From CAVALG01 sp963630555 (GTDB lineage Bacteria > Bacillota > Clostridia > Oscillospirales > Acutalibacteraceae), in NCBI GenBank assembly GCA_963630555.1, contig CAVGND010000010.1, forward strand, positions 1 through 49,095: 49,095 nucleotides of DNA. The letters are read 5' to 3'. The notes beneath the pieces are model-generated. The model saw nothing but the letters and a program-made list of their open reading frames with translations. It was not told the origin of the DNA and made no database searches. Below, one piece after another: positions 8,308 to 15,442 of this stretch. Position numbers and translations under genes: made by a program. Positions within the stretch are counted from its first letter, which is position 1, and each line of letters starts with the position of its first letter.

Positions 8308-8892
8308 CTATTTGTAAGTCGTGATTATATCTTCCGCCACGGAACGCTTGGTAACACAACGATCCATAGCCTGCTTTTCGATATATTTATGCGCTTCCGC
8401 TTCGCTCATTTTCAGATGGTCTATCAGCACCCATTTGGCGCGGTTGACTATCCTTATTTCTTCCATTTTTTCTTCTATTGTGGCTGTTTTTTGCTCCATT
8501 AATCGTATGCGCTCGCGCGTTCCGCATAATAAGTTTAACGATTGGGTTATCATCTGTGCCGAGGTCGGTTTCGGTATTGCCAAAACACCGTGGGGCGTAA
8601 CCTTCGCGGCAATATCGTGAAAATGTTCGTTTTTAATAAGCATAAGAACGCCCGCACCGCTTCCCGAACATATATCAAGCGCCAGCCGTGTCCCGAAATC
8701 ATCGGGCAGTGGCGTGTTGATTATAACTATGTCTGAACTGCGTTCAAGCAATTTTCGCTTTGCCATGCCTGAGTTGGCGGCAAACGCAACGGGGGAAAAC
8801 AACGATTCGGGGAGCAGGGGAGTTATCGACTGTTCGAATTTTGCCGATGCGGATACTACAAGTATACTGTAACAGCGCTCGGTCAGTTCCAT
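8308..8892 (-). CDS. ANTAR-domain transcription antiterminator, NitR-like
   Basis: RNA-binding antitermination regulator of 194 residues. Residues 1-115 are a response-regulator-like domain but look unphosphorylatable: the first strand reads ILVVSAS without the acidic pair and the acceptor Asp is Asn59 (DIVIINTPLPD). About residues 118-145 are a charged coiled coil, and 140-194 are the three-helix ANTAR domain, ending KRSVAEDIITTYK. ANTAR proteins bind paired small hairpins with six-base loops (A at 1, G at 4) and block terminators. It is encoded directly after the glutamine-synthetase-like gene, as nitR follows glnA in Clostridium saccharobutylicum. The operon leader at 15185-15254 carries a matching hairpin, so it probably regulates its own operon. 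Good binding site AGGGGAGG. Confidence 0.88.
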   Translation of the reverse strand: MELTERCYSILVVSASAKFEQSITPLLPESLFSPVAFAANSGMAKRKLLERSSDIVIINTPLPDDFGTRLALDICSGSGAGVLMLIKNEHFHDIAAKVTPHGVLAIPKPTSAQMITQSLNLLCGTRERIRLMEQKTATIEEKMEEIRIVNRAKWVLIDHLKMSEAEAHKYIEKQAMDRCVTKRSVAEDIITTYK

Positions 8893-8936
8893 ATATAACT
8901 TTACCTCCCCTTTTTTCTTATGCGGTTCATACCGAC

Positions 8937-10145
8937 TTATTTCGTGTACATATTAATAACGGATTCGGGTAAAATGCTCCTGATAAATTCACTGTTTGCA
9001 GCCGCCGCTTTTGCCTCACTCAGCGTTTTCGGCAATGTTTTGTATTTTGTCGTAATTTCTTCGCCGCAACTGTAAAGATTTATGTCGGCCGGGTCGGGCG
9101 GCAACATATTTTTTTCTATGCCCTCTAACCCCGCCGCTATTATAAGTGCAAAAGCAATATATGGGTTGCAGGTAGGGTCGGGTGAGCGCAGCTCGGCACG
9201 CCGCAGTTCCGGCTCTGCAGCCGCAGGTACGCGTATCAACTGAGAACGGTTTTCGCTTGACCAAGAAATGTAGTAAGGCGCTTTGTTAAGCCCGAAACGG
9301 CTGTAAGACATTTCGCTCGGATTTAAAAAAGCAGTCATTTCGGTAATGCGGTTCAGTATGCCCGCTATAATATTCGGCAGGACATCGCCGTTGCCTGATT
9401 TTGCCGAAACATTTATGTGCATACCGTTCCCCGGTGCGCCCGAAATCGGCTTGGGAGAAAAATCCGTAAATAATCCGTCGCGTGCCGCTACGGTATTTAC
9501 TACGGTTTTAAATGTAAGCGTATTGTCCGCAGCGGTTAAAGGATCTGAATGTTTAAAATCAATTTCGTTTTGTCCGGGCCCCTCTTCGTGGTGCGAACTT
9601 TCGGGCGATATACCCATCATCTCAAGTGTCAGGCATATTTCGCGGCGTACGTTTTCACCCTTGTCGTCCGGTGCTATATCCATATATCCCGCATTGTCGT
9701 ATGGCACATTGGTTCGGTTCCCGTTTTCATCGCGGCAAAAAAGGTAAAATTCGGTTTCCGAACCGAACGAAAACGTGACGCCTCGGCTTTCGGCTGACTC
9801 GACGGCGCTGTGTAGCAAATATCGGGTGTCAACCTCAAAGGGTGTACCGTCCGGATATGTAACCGAGCAGAACATACGTACAACCCTGCCGTGCTCTGGC
9901 CGCCAGGGAAGCACGGATATCGTCGAAGGGTCGGGATGCAGAAAAAGATCCGAATGTACTTCACCGCCGAATCCGGCTATTGCCGAGGCGTCAAAAGCAA
10001 TGCCGTTTTCGAAAGCACGGTCAAGTTCCCCGGGCATTATCGAAATGTTTTTCTGCTTGCCGAAAACATCGCAGAACGCAAGGCGTATAAACTTAACGTC
10101 CTCCTCCTTAACATATTGCTTGACCTCTTCTTTTGAATATTTCAT
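8937..10145 (-). CDS. glnA: Divergent glutamine synthetase, type I family
   Basis: Predicted to make glutamine from glutamate, ammonia and ATP. Family motifs occur in order: GSETEFYLF, HHEEGPGQNEIDFK, NGMHINVS, NRSQLIRVP and RRAELRSPDP. At 402 residues it is clearly shorter than typical GSI enzymes (about 440-470), and the segment that usually reads SYKRLVPGYEAP is SYSRFGLNKAPYY. It could therefore be a true short GS or a related gamma-glutamyl ligase. Its place between glutamate synthase and a NitR-like ANTAR gene supports glutamine synthesis (GS/GOGAT pair). It starts at an ATG with AAGGATA upstream, about 20 bases after the GXGXG gene. Confidence 0.8.
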   Translation of the reverse strand: MKYSKEEVKQYVKEEDVKFIRLAFCDVFGKQKNISIMPGELDRAFENGIAFDASAIAGFGGEVHSDLFLHPDPSTISVLPWRPEHGRVVRMFCSVTYPDGTPFEVDTRYLLHSAVESAESRGVTFSFGSETEFYLFCRDENGNRTNVPYDNAGYMDIAPDDKGENVRREICLTLEMMGISPESSHHEEGPGQNEIDFKHSDPLTAADNTLTFKTVVNTVAARDGLFTDFSPKPISGAPGNGMHINVSAKSGNGDVLPNIIAGILNRITEMTAFLNPSEMSYSRFGLNKAPYYISWSSENRSQLIRVPAAAEPELRRAELRSPDPTCNPYIAFALIIAAGLEGIEKNMLPPDPADINLYSCGEEITTKYKTLPKTLSEAKAAAANSEFIRSILPESVINMYTK

Positions 10146-10166
10146 AATGGATATCCTTGCCTTTCG

Positions 10167-10889
10167 TCAGTTTGCAATATACATCTGTTTGTAAGGGTTC
10201 TTGCTGTCCGGCGTAATTACCGTGTAATCGTCGGCAAGCATTTTTTCGGTATCGTAACCGAATGATTTGCAAAATTCTTTAATTACAGGGGTAACTTCGG
10301 CAATGTCATCGGGCGAAGCGGCGCGTTTGTTTACTCCGGCAGGGAACTTTATTCCGTCCGCATTGCCGCGCAGTATCATTTTTCCGCCGTGCATACCCGT
10401 GCACGGGAAATTACCGACAACAGGTCTTTCCGCATTTTCTGCGTTAAGCACAAGTATCAGTCCGCCTGCCTGATATTCGCCGAGGAAACTTCCTGCGCAT
10501 CCGCCGATAATAATGACAGGCTTTTTTTCTTTATATTCTTTCATATGTATTCCGGCGCGGTATCCTGCGTTGCCCTTTATAAGTATCTTTCCGCCGCGCA
10601 TAGCGTAACCGACCGCGTCGCCTACATTGCCGTGTATGGTTATAACACCGTCGTTCATAGTGTCGCCCACGGCGTCCTGTGCGTTGCCGAATACCGTTAT
10701 GCTGCTTCCGCTTAAATAAGCACCCAAAGCGTTGCCCGGCACGCCTTCGATGGATATGTCTTTTCCGGAAGAGCCCGCAGCGATAAATCGCTGGCCCAGG
10801 CAACCGGTTAACCGGCAGTTACTGCCCGAATGCCTTATCCGCTCGTTCAGTTCCGAAAAGGTAATATCTTCGGCATTTATAATACTCAT
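10167..10889 (-). CDS. Glutamate synthase GXGXG-domain subunit
   Basis: Stand-alone version of the C-terminal beta-helix domain of the large glutamate synthase subunit (also seen in FwdC/FmdC). The 240-residue protein has repeated G-rich turns such as FGNAQDAVG, HGNVGDAVG, KGNAGYRAG and IGGCAGSFLG, which build the right-handed helix. The domain is structural and shapes the ammonia tunnel and domain contacts in glutamate synthase. In archaeal-type enzymes the domains are separate polypeptides, as here. Its ATG overlaps the stop of the upstream FAD oxidoreductase by one base (TAATG). Confidence 0.9.
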   Translation of the reverse strand: MSIINAEDITFSELNERIRHSGSNCRLTGCLGQRFIAAGSSGKDISIEGVPGNALGAYLSGSSITVFGNAQDAVGDTMNDGVITIHGNVGDAVGYAMRGGKILIKGNAGYRAGIHMKEYKEKKPVIIIGGCAGSFLGEYQAGGLILVLNAENAERPVVGNFPCTGMHGGKMILRGNADGIKFPAGVNKRAASPDDIAEVTPVIKEFCKSFGYDTEKMLADDYTVITPDSKNPYKQMYIAN

Positions 10890-12142
10890 TATACCACACC
10901 TCCCAGTATTTTTCTACGCTTTTTTTCATCGTATGCCGATATGTCGGGCGATTTTTTAAGTTTCCCGAAATCAACGTCGGTAAGCGGTGTTTTAGAGCGT
11001 ATCATATCGGTGTAAATTCCTGCACCGTCGGTCTTGCCGATAAGCATAAATCCCGTAAGGCGGTCGCCTTTCGTAAACAATTTTTTCATTCCCCCGCCGT
11101 CCCGTTCTTCGTAAACTTCGCCGCCGTCTTTTTTGTCAAATCGGCTGCCTGCCGTCATAGCGTGAAGCCCGAAAAAGCCGATCGAGTTCATCGGTATCGC
11201 ATTGGCAAAGGATGATTCCTTGCCCGCCATACAACTGCCGGCACATCGTCCGCCTATGTATGCGTTGGGCATCAGCGCCATAATTTTAACCTTCCCGTCC
11301 GAAATGTCGGTACTTTCGGTGCAGTCGCCTGCGGCATATATTCCGTCAACCGAGGTTCTCATATGATCGTCAACGGTTATGCCTCTTGTAACCGCGCCGC
11401 CGATATCCGATATAAGCTTTGTGTTCGGCCGCACCCCGACTGCCGAAATAAGTATATCAAATTCAACCGTCTTTCCGCTTTTCATTTCGGCGGTATTTTC
11501 GGTATATTTTACGGCAGTGTCGCCAAGCATAAATTTAATTCCGTGGCTTTCCAAGTGTGCCTGCATTACCGCCGCCGCGTCACTGTCAAATATGCTTGAA
11601 AGTATACGGTCGGCAAGGTCGCAAACGGTTATTGAAGCAACCCGCCCGCTTAATCCTTCGGCGCATTTAAGCCCTATAAGGCCCGCACCCACTATCAGCA
11701 CGCGGCTTTTTTCGTTAATTGCTTTTTCAATCCCAATGGCGTCGTCAAGCGCTAAAAATGTAAATTTGTTTTTAACCGTATCGTAACCTTCGGCAGGCGG
11801 AACGAACGGCGAGGAACCTGTACATACGCACAATCGGTCATATTCTTCCCTTTTGCCGCCCTCGGTCAGTACGCACCTGTTTTCGGTGTCTATCTTAACC
11901 GCTTTGTCATATATTACGGTGCAGTTGTTTTTATCGTAAAAATCGGCAGGGCGGTAGGCTATTCTGTCAAGGTCGGTTTTTCCTTCAAGATAATAAGATA
12001 TCAGCGGGCGGCAATAAACATGGCGGTTTTCGCCCGATATTACGGTTATCTTGCCCGATTTGTCGGCACTGCGTATTCCCTCAATGCAGCCTACGGCGGC
12101 TGTTCCGTTACCGATTACAACATATTTTTTCAAGTTCTTCAC
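10889..12142 (-). CDS. NAD(P)/FAD-dependent oxidoreductase, probable electron input for glutamate synthase
   Basis: Class-I pyridine nucleotide-disulfide-type flavoprotein of 417 residues. It has an FAD-binding VIGNGTAAVG at the N terminus, a second dinucleotide fold VLIVGAGLIG in the middle, and GIYAAGDCTE closing the FAD site. It resembles NADH:rubredoxin or nitrite-reductase-type oxidoreductases more than canonical GltD, and lacks GltD's N-terminal cysteine clusters; those are supplied by the separate polyferredoxin whose gene overlaps it by four bases. Inferred role: move electrons between NAD(P)H and the Fe-S protein/FMN subunit. A class with rubredoxin as partner cannot be excluded. Confidence 0.82.
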   Translation of the reverse strand: MKNLKKYVVIGNGTAAVGCIEGIRSADKSGKITVISGENRHVYCRPLISYYLEGKTDLDRIAYRPADFYDKNNCTVIYDKAVKIDTENRCVLTEGGKREEYDRLCVCTGSSPFVPPAEGYDTVKNKFTFLALDDAIGIEKAINEKSRVLIVGAGLIGLKCAEGLSGRVASITVCDLADRILSSIFDSDAAAVMQAHLESHGIKFMLGDTAVKYTENTAEMKSGKTVEFDILISAVGVRPNTKLISDIGGAVTRGITVDDHMRTSVDGIYAAGDCTESTDISDGKVKIMALMPNAYIGGRCAGSCMAGKESSFANAIPMNSIGFFGLHAMTAGSRFDKKDGGEVYEERDGGGMKKLFTKGDRLTGFMLIGKTDGAGIYTDMIRSKTPLTDVDFGKLKKSPDISAYDEKKRRKILGGVV

Positions 12143-12567
12143 CTCTCCTCATATACAATTGCGCGGTTCGGGCATCCCGAAACGCAGGCAGGGGCACTCG
12201 CCGAATTTTTAAGGCAGAGTTCGCATTTTTGCGCTGCGCCGTTCCCGTCCTGCCGCACCGCACCGTAAGGACATACCAGTACGCAGGTAAGGCAGCCGAC
12301 GCACTTGTTACGGTCAATAACCACCGTGCCGTTTTCTTTTGTAAGCGCACCCGAAATGCAGCTTTTTACGCATATCGGGTCTTCACAGTGGCGGCAGGAC
12401 ACGGCGTAGGTTATTTTGCCGTCATCCTCAATATGTATTCGGGGGTATATTTTTTTGTTTTTCAGGGCTTTAACCATATCATCTGCGCCTGAGTTTGCAA
12501 ACGCACAGTTGTATTCGCATAAATGGCATCCCAAACACCATTCTTCATTTACATATATCCGTTTCAT
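12139..12567 (-). CDS. Polyferredoxin-type 4Fe-4S electron transfer subunit
   Basis: A 142-residue iron-sulfur protein of the HycB/CooF/DmsB-like type with four Cys sets: CLGCHLCEYNC (Cys11, 14, 17, 21), CRHCEDPICVKSC, CVGCLTCVLVCP, and CELCLKNSASAPACVSGCP, enough for four [4Fe-4S] clusters. Placed between the FAD oxidoreductase and FMN subunit genes and overlapping both by four bases, it is most likely the electron conduit of the split glutamate synthase. It has no signal peptide, so it is cytoplasmic. Confidence 0.88.
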   Translation of the reverse strand: MKRIYVNEEWCLGCHLCEYNCAFANSGADDMVKALKNKKIYPRIHIEDDGKITYAVSCRHCEDPICVKSCISGALTKENGTVVIDRNKCVGCLTCVLVCPYGAVRQDGNGAAQKCELCLKNSASAPACVSGCPNRAIVYEER

Positions 12568-14069
12568 TCTCCCGCGTGTGAGATACCGAGAATCTCAAGC
12601 TCCTTTTCAGTAAGATTTATGCCGCGCAGCATTAATCGGTTGCCGCGCAGTGCTTCTATCGAGTTTATACCCATCCCGCCGAGCAGTTCCTTTATTTCAT
12701 GCTTCCAGGCGGTCATAAGATTTATAAGCCTTTCACTGCCGATGTCGGGGTTCAGCCGTTTAACAAGTTCGGACCGCTGGGTTGCAATACCCCAGTTGCA
12801 TTTACCCGTCTGGCAGGTGCGGCAAAGATGACATCCGAGAGCCAAAAGAGCGGCAGTCGCAATATAACAGGCGTCAGCGCCTAAGGCAATTGCTTTAACC
12901 ACATCGGAAGCCGAGCGTATACTGCCGCCGACCACAAGCGAAACCTTATTCCTTATTCCTTCGTCCCTCAGCCGCTTGTCAACCGCCGCAAGAGCAAGTT
13001 CAATCGGTATTCCAACGTTATCCCTTATTCGTGTGGGTGCGGCGCCCGTGCCGCCTCTGAATCCGTCAATCGCAATTATATCCGCACCGCTGCGTGCTAT
13101 GCCGCTGGCAATCGCCGCAATGTTATGTACGGCTGCAACCTTTACAATAATCGGTTTTTTGTATTCCGTTGCCTCTTTAAGCGAGTAAACAAGCTGCCGC
13201 AGGTCTTCTATTGAATAAATATCGTGGTGCGGAGCGGGAGAAATAGCGTCCGAACCTTCGGGTATCATACGCGTGCGTGAAACATCGCCGACTATCTTTG
13301 TGCCGGGCAAATGTCCGCCGATACCGGGCTTTGCGCCCTGCCCCATTTTTATCTCTATCGCCGCACCTGCGTTCAGGTATTCTTCATATACGCCGAAACG
13401 ACCCGACGCTACCTGAACTATCGTGTTTTCACCGTAGCAGTAAAAATCTTCGTGCAGTCCGCCTTCACCCGTGTTGTAATATATACCGAGTTCGCGTGCC
13501 GCGCGCGCAAGGCTTTCGTGCGCATTGTAGCTTATCGAACCGTAACTCATAGCCGAGAACATAACGGGCATTGAAAGTTCAAGCTGCGGTGTAAGTTCGG
13601 TTTTTAAACTGCCGTCCTCGTTCCGTGAGATTTTTGAGGGTTTTTGTCCCAAAAAAACCTTGGTTTCCATCGGCTCGCGCAGCGGGTCTATCGGAGGGTT
13701 GGTAACCTGGGAGGCATTTATAAGTATCCTGTCCCAGTAAACCGGCAGCGGTTTCGGGTTGCCCATTGACGAAAGCAGTACGCCGCCGCTTGACGCCTGC
13801 TTGTATATTTCTTTAATAGTGTCGCTTTGCCAGTTCGCGTTTTCCCTGAATGTACATTCGTTTTTAACTATTTTAAGTGCGTGCGTGGGGCAAAGCGATA
13901 CGCACCTTTGGCAGTTTACGCATTTTGATTCATCGCTGAGCATTACATTCCCGTCTTCGTCAAATCTGTGCACCTCGTTGGCGCACTGTCGCTCACATAC
14001 GCGGCAGGTTATGCACCTGTCGTGATTTCTTATTACATCAAATTCGGGTATTATGTATGATACCGACAT
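12564..14069 (-). CDS. Glutamate synthase FMN-binding catalytic subunit with N-terminal ferredoxin domain
   Basis: Archaeal-type central domain of glutamate synthase, reducing the 2-iminoglutarate formed from 2-oxoglutarate and ammonia to glutamate on FMN. Residues 1-65 hold two [4Fe-4S] motifs (Cys19, 22, 25, 29 and Cys50, 53, 56, 60). The rest is a TIM barrel with GQGAKPGIGGHLPGTKI, a phosphate-binding GGSIRSASDV, and CHLCRTCQTGKC near residue 430, corresponding to the 3Fe-4S site. Length 501 fits the stand-alone GltB2 type. It starts one base inside the stop of the amidotransferase gene, which should supply ammonia, and ends overlapping the polyferredoxin gene. Confidence 0.93.
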   Translation of the reverse strand: MSVSYIIPEFDVIRNHDRCITCRVCERQCANEVHRFDEDGNVMLSDESKCVNCQRCVSLCPTHALKIVKNECTFRENANWQSDTIKEIYKQASSGGVLLSSMGNPKPLPVYWDRILINASQVTNPPIDPLREPMETKVFLGQKPSKISRNEDGSLKTELTPQLELSMPVMFSAMSYGSISYNAHESLARAARELGIYYNTGEGGLHEDFYCYGENTIVQVASGRFGVYEEYLNAGAAIEIKMGQGAKPGIGGHLPGTKIVGDVSRTRMIPEGSDAISPAPHHDIYSIEDLRQLVYSLKEATEYKKPIIVKVAAVHNIAAIASGIARSGADIIAIDGFRGGTGAAPTRIRDNVGIPIELALAAVDKRLRDEGIRNKVSLVVGGSIRSASDVVKAIALGADACYIATAALLALGCHLCRTCQTGKCNWGIATQRSELVKRLNPDIGSERLINLMTAWKHEIKELLGGMGINSIEALRGNRLMLRGINLTEKELEILGISHAGE

Positions 14070-15160
14070 TAATAAGCACCTTCCTTGACCTTTACTATTA
14101 CGGGTTCGCCGCCGGACGGGGCATATATGTTTTCGGCGTCCGGTTCCATTTTCCGTATAGCCGCTTCTTCGCTTGCTATAAACACCTTGTCGTCCTTTTC
14201 CGCAACTACCATAGACCGCAGTTTAAGTCGGTCGTTAAGTGCCATAAGCCCTCCGCTGAAACCTAAAATTATTGAAAAAGGGCCTGTTACAAGCAAACTC
14301 GGATATATCTTTCTTAAATATTCAAGTTTTTCGCGTTCGTTTTTCGGTTTAGCCTCAATCGTACTCCAGAACGGCGCCGCAATTACCGACGCTGCTTCTT
14401 CAAGCGTCAGCCCCTGCCGGCGCATAAGATAGTCAACTATGTAGGTTATAACCTCCGTGTCGGTCTGCAATGTGCATTTGTAACCGAACATTTCAATATA
14501 TCGGCGGTTGGCGTCATATGAGGATATTTCGCCATTGTGTACAATCGAATAATCAAGAAGCGAGAACGGGTGAGCACCTCCCCACCAGCCGGGTGTGTTT
14601 GTCGGATACCTGCCGTGTGAGGTCCAGGAGTACGCCTCATATTCTTCAAGCCTGTAAAATCTGCCGACATCTTCGGGAAAACCCACTGCTTTAAATATGC
14701 CCATATTCTTACCGCTTGAAAATACGTAAGCGCCTTTTATAAGCGTGTTGATCTTCATAACACACCGCGACACATATTCCTTTTCGTCAAGCTGTAAACG
14801 CGAAAGGACAGATGAAAGCGGCGCAACAAAATATCGCCATATCTGCGGTATATCCGTGATTTCCGGGATTTTGCGCACCGGTATGTTTTCCGCCTTAACA
14901 ATCTCAAAACTGTCTTTTAAGAAGTTTTCGCATTCAACACGGTTTTCGTTGCTGTTATAAAAAATGTGAAAAGCGTAAAGATCTTTGTATTCGGGGTATA
15001 TTCCGTATCCGGCAAACCCGCCGCCGAGACCGTTCGAACGGTCATGCATCGGCTTCATACTGTTTATAATGCCTTCCCCGGTCATTTTCTTTCCGTCACG
15101 CGAAATAACGGCGGATATAGCGCAGCCCGACGGAATACGCACCTGACCTTCTAATTTCAT
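14069..15160 (-). CDS. Class II glutamine amidotransferase subunit of split glutamate synthase
   Basis: Hydrolyses glutamine and delivers ammonia to the FMN subunit. It has the N-terminal nucleophile fold: SGCAISAV with Cys13 as the likely catalytic residue, then NGLGGGFAGYG and IVHNGEISSYDANRRYIE, whose Asn-Gly forms the oxyanion site. Cys13 implies removal of a short propeptide or an active internal Cys. The frame is open to an upstream codon at 15187, but the ATG at 15160 has a strong AAAAGGAG site nine bases away and the upstream codon falls near the terminator, so 363 residues is preferred. First gene of the nitrogen operon. Confidence 0.9.
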   Translation of the reverse strand: MKLEGQVRIPSGCAISAVISRDGKKMTGEGIINSMKPMHDRSNGLGGGFAGYGIYPEYKDLYAFHIFYNSNENRVECENFLKDSFEIVKAENIPVRKIPEITDIPQIWRYFVAPLSSVLSRLQLDEKEYVSRCVMKINTLIKGAYVFSSGKNMGIFKAVGFPEDVGRFYRLEEYEAYSWTSHGRYPTNTPGWWGGAHPFSLLDYSIVHNGEISSYDANRRYIEMFGYKCTLQTDTEVITYIVDYLMRRQGLTLEEAASVIAAPFWSTIEAKPKNEREKLEYLRKIYPSLLVTGPFSIILGFSGGLMALNDRLKLRSMVVAEKDDKVFIASEEAAIRKMEPDAENIYAPSGGEPVIVKVKEGAY

Positions 15161-15184
15161 AAAAATCGCTCCTTTTGCAAAATA

Positions 15185-15254
15185 CAAAAAGAAAGGCGCT
15201 CATCCGAATTAAGGGGCAGGTTTCCCTCAATTCAGATGAACGCCTTTGCTCATC
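15185..15254 (-). promoter_or_regulatory. Leader with mutually exclusive terminator and ANTAR-type antiterminator hairpin
   Basis: On the minus-strand transcript a small hairpin at 15254-15235 pairs GATGAGC with GTTCATC around the six-base loop AAAGGC, which has A at position 1 and G at position 4 as in known ANTAR target loops. A second, far longer hairpin (15247-15192) pairs AAAGGCGTTCATC with a second GATGAGCGCCTTT, over 20 pairs including G-U, and is followed by CTTTTTG, a clear intrinsic terminator. The two share GTTCATC and the loop bases, so they cannot coexist. The second canonical ANTAR hairpin is less clear: the inner apical stem has an eight-base loop. Confidence 0.8.
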
Positions 15255-15261
15255 GTGTCGT

Positions 15262-15290
15262 ATTATAGCACAACCGCCAACATTTGTCAA
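15262..15290 (-). promoter_or_regulatory. Perfect sigma-A promoter of the nitrogen operon
   Basis: On the minus strand TTGACA (15290-15285), a 17-base spacer and TATAAT (15267-15262). Transcription should begin near 15255, immediately before the antiterminator hairpin, and no other strong promoter was noticed before the terminator at 4653-4690. Confidence 0.92.
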
Positions 15291-15343
15291 TCAAATAATT
15301 GGGCTTTATCGCAATTAAAAATAAAAAATCGGTGATTAAGTTG

Positions 15344-15372
15344 TTGAATATATGTATGAATAATGTTATAAT
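15344..15372 (+). promoter_or_regulatory. Promoter of the D,D-carboxypeptidase gene
   Basis: TTGAAT (15344-15349), a 17-base spacer ending in TGT, and TATAAT (15367-15372), an extended -10 promoter. It is divergent from the nitrogen operon promoter, the two -35 boxes being about 55 bases apart. Confidence 0.75.
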
Positions 15373-15442
15373 GCTTTTGTTATTAATTTAATTAATATTA
15401 TATTATAATGTGATACAGATTCAATTTGAAACGGTGAATTCT

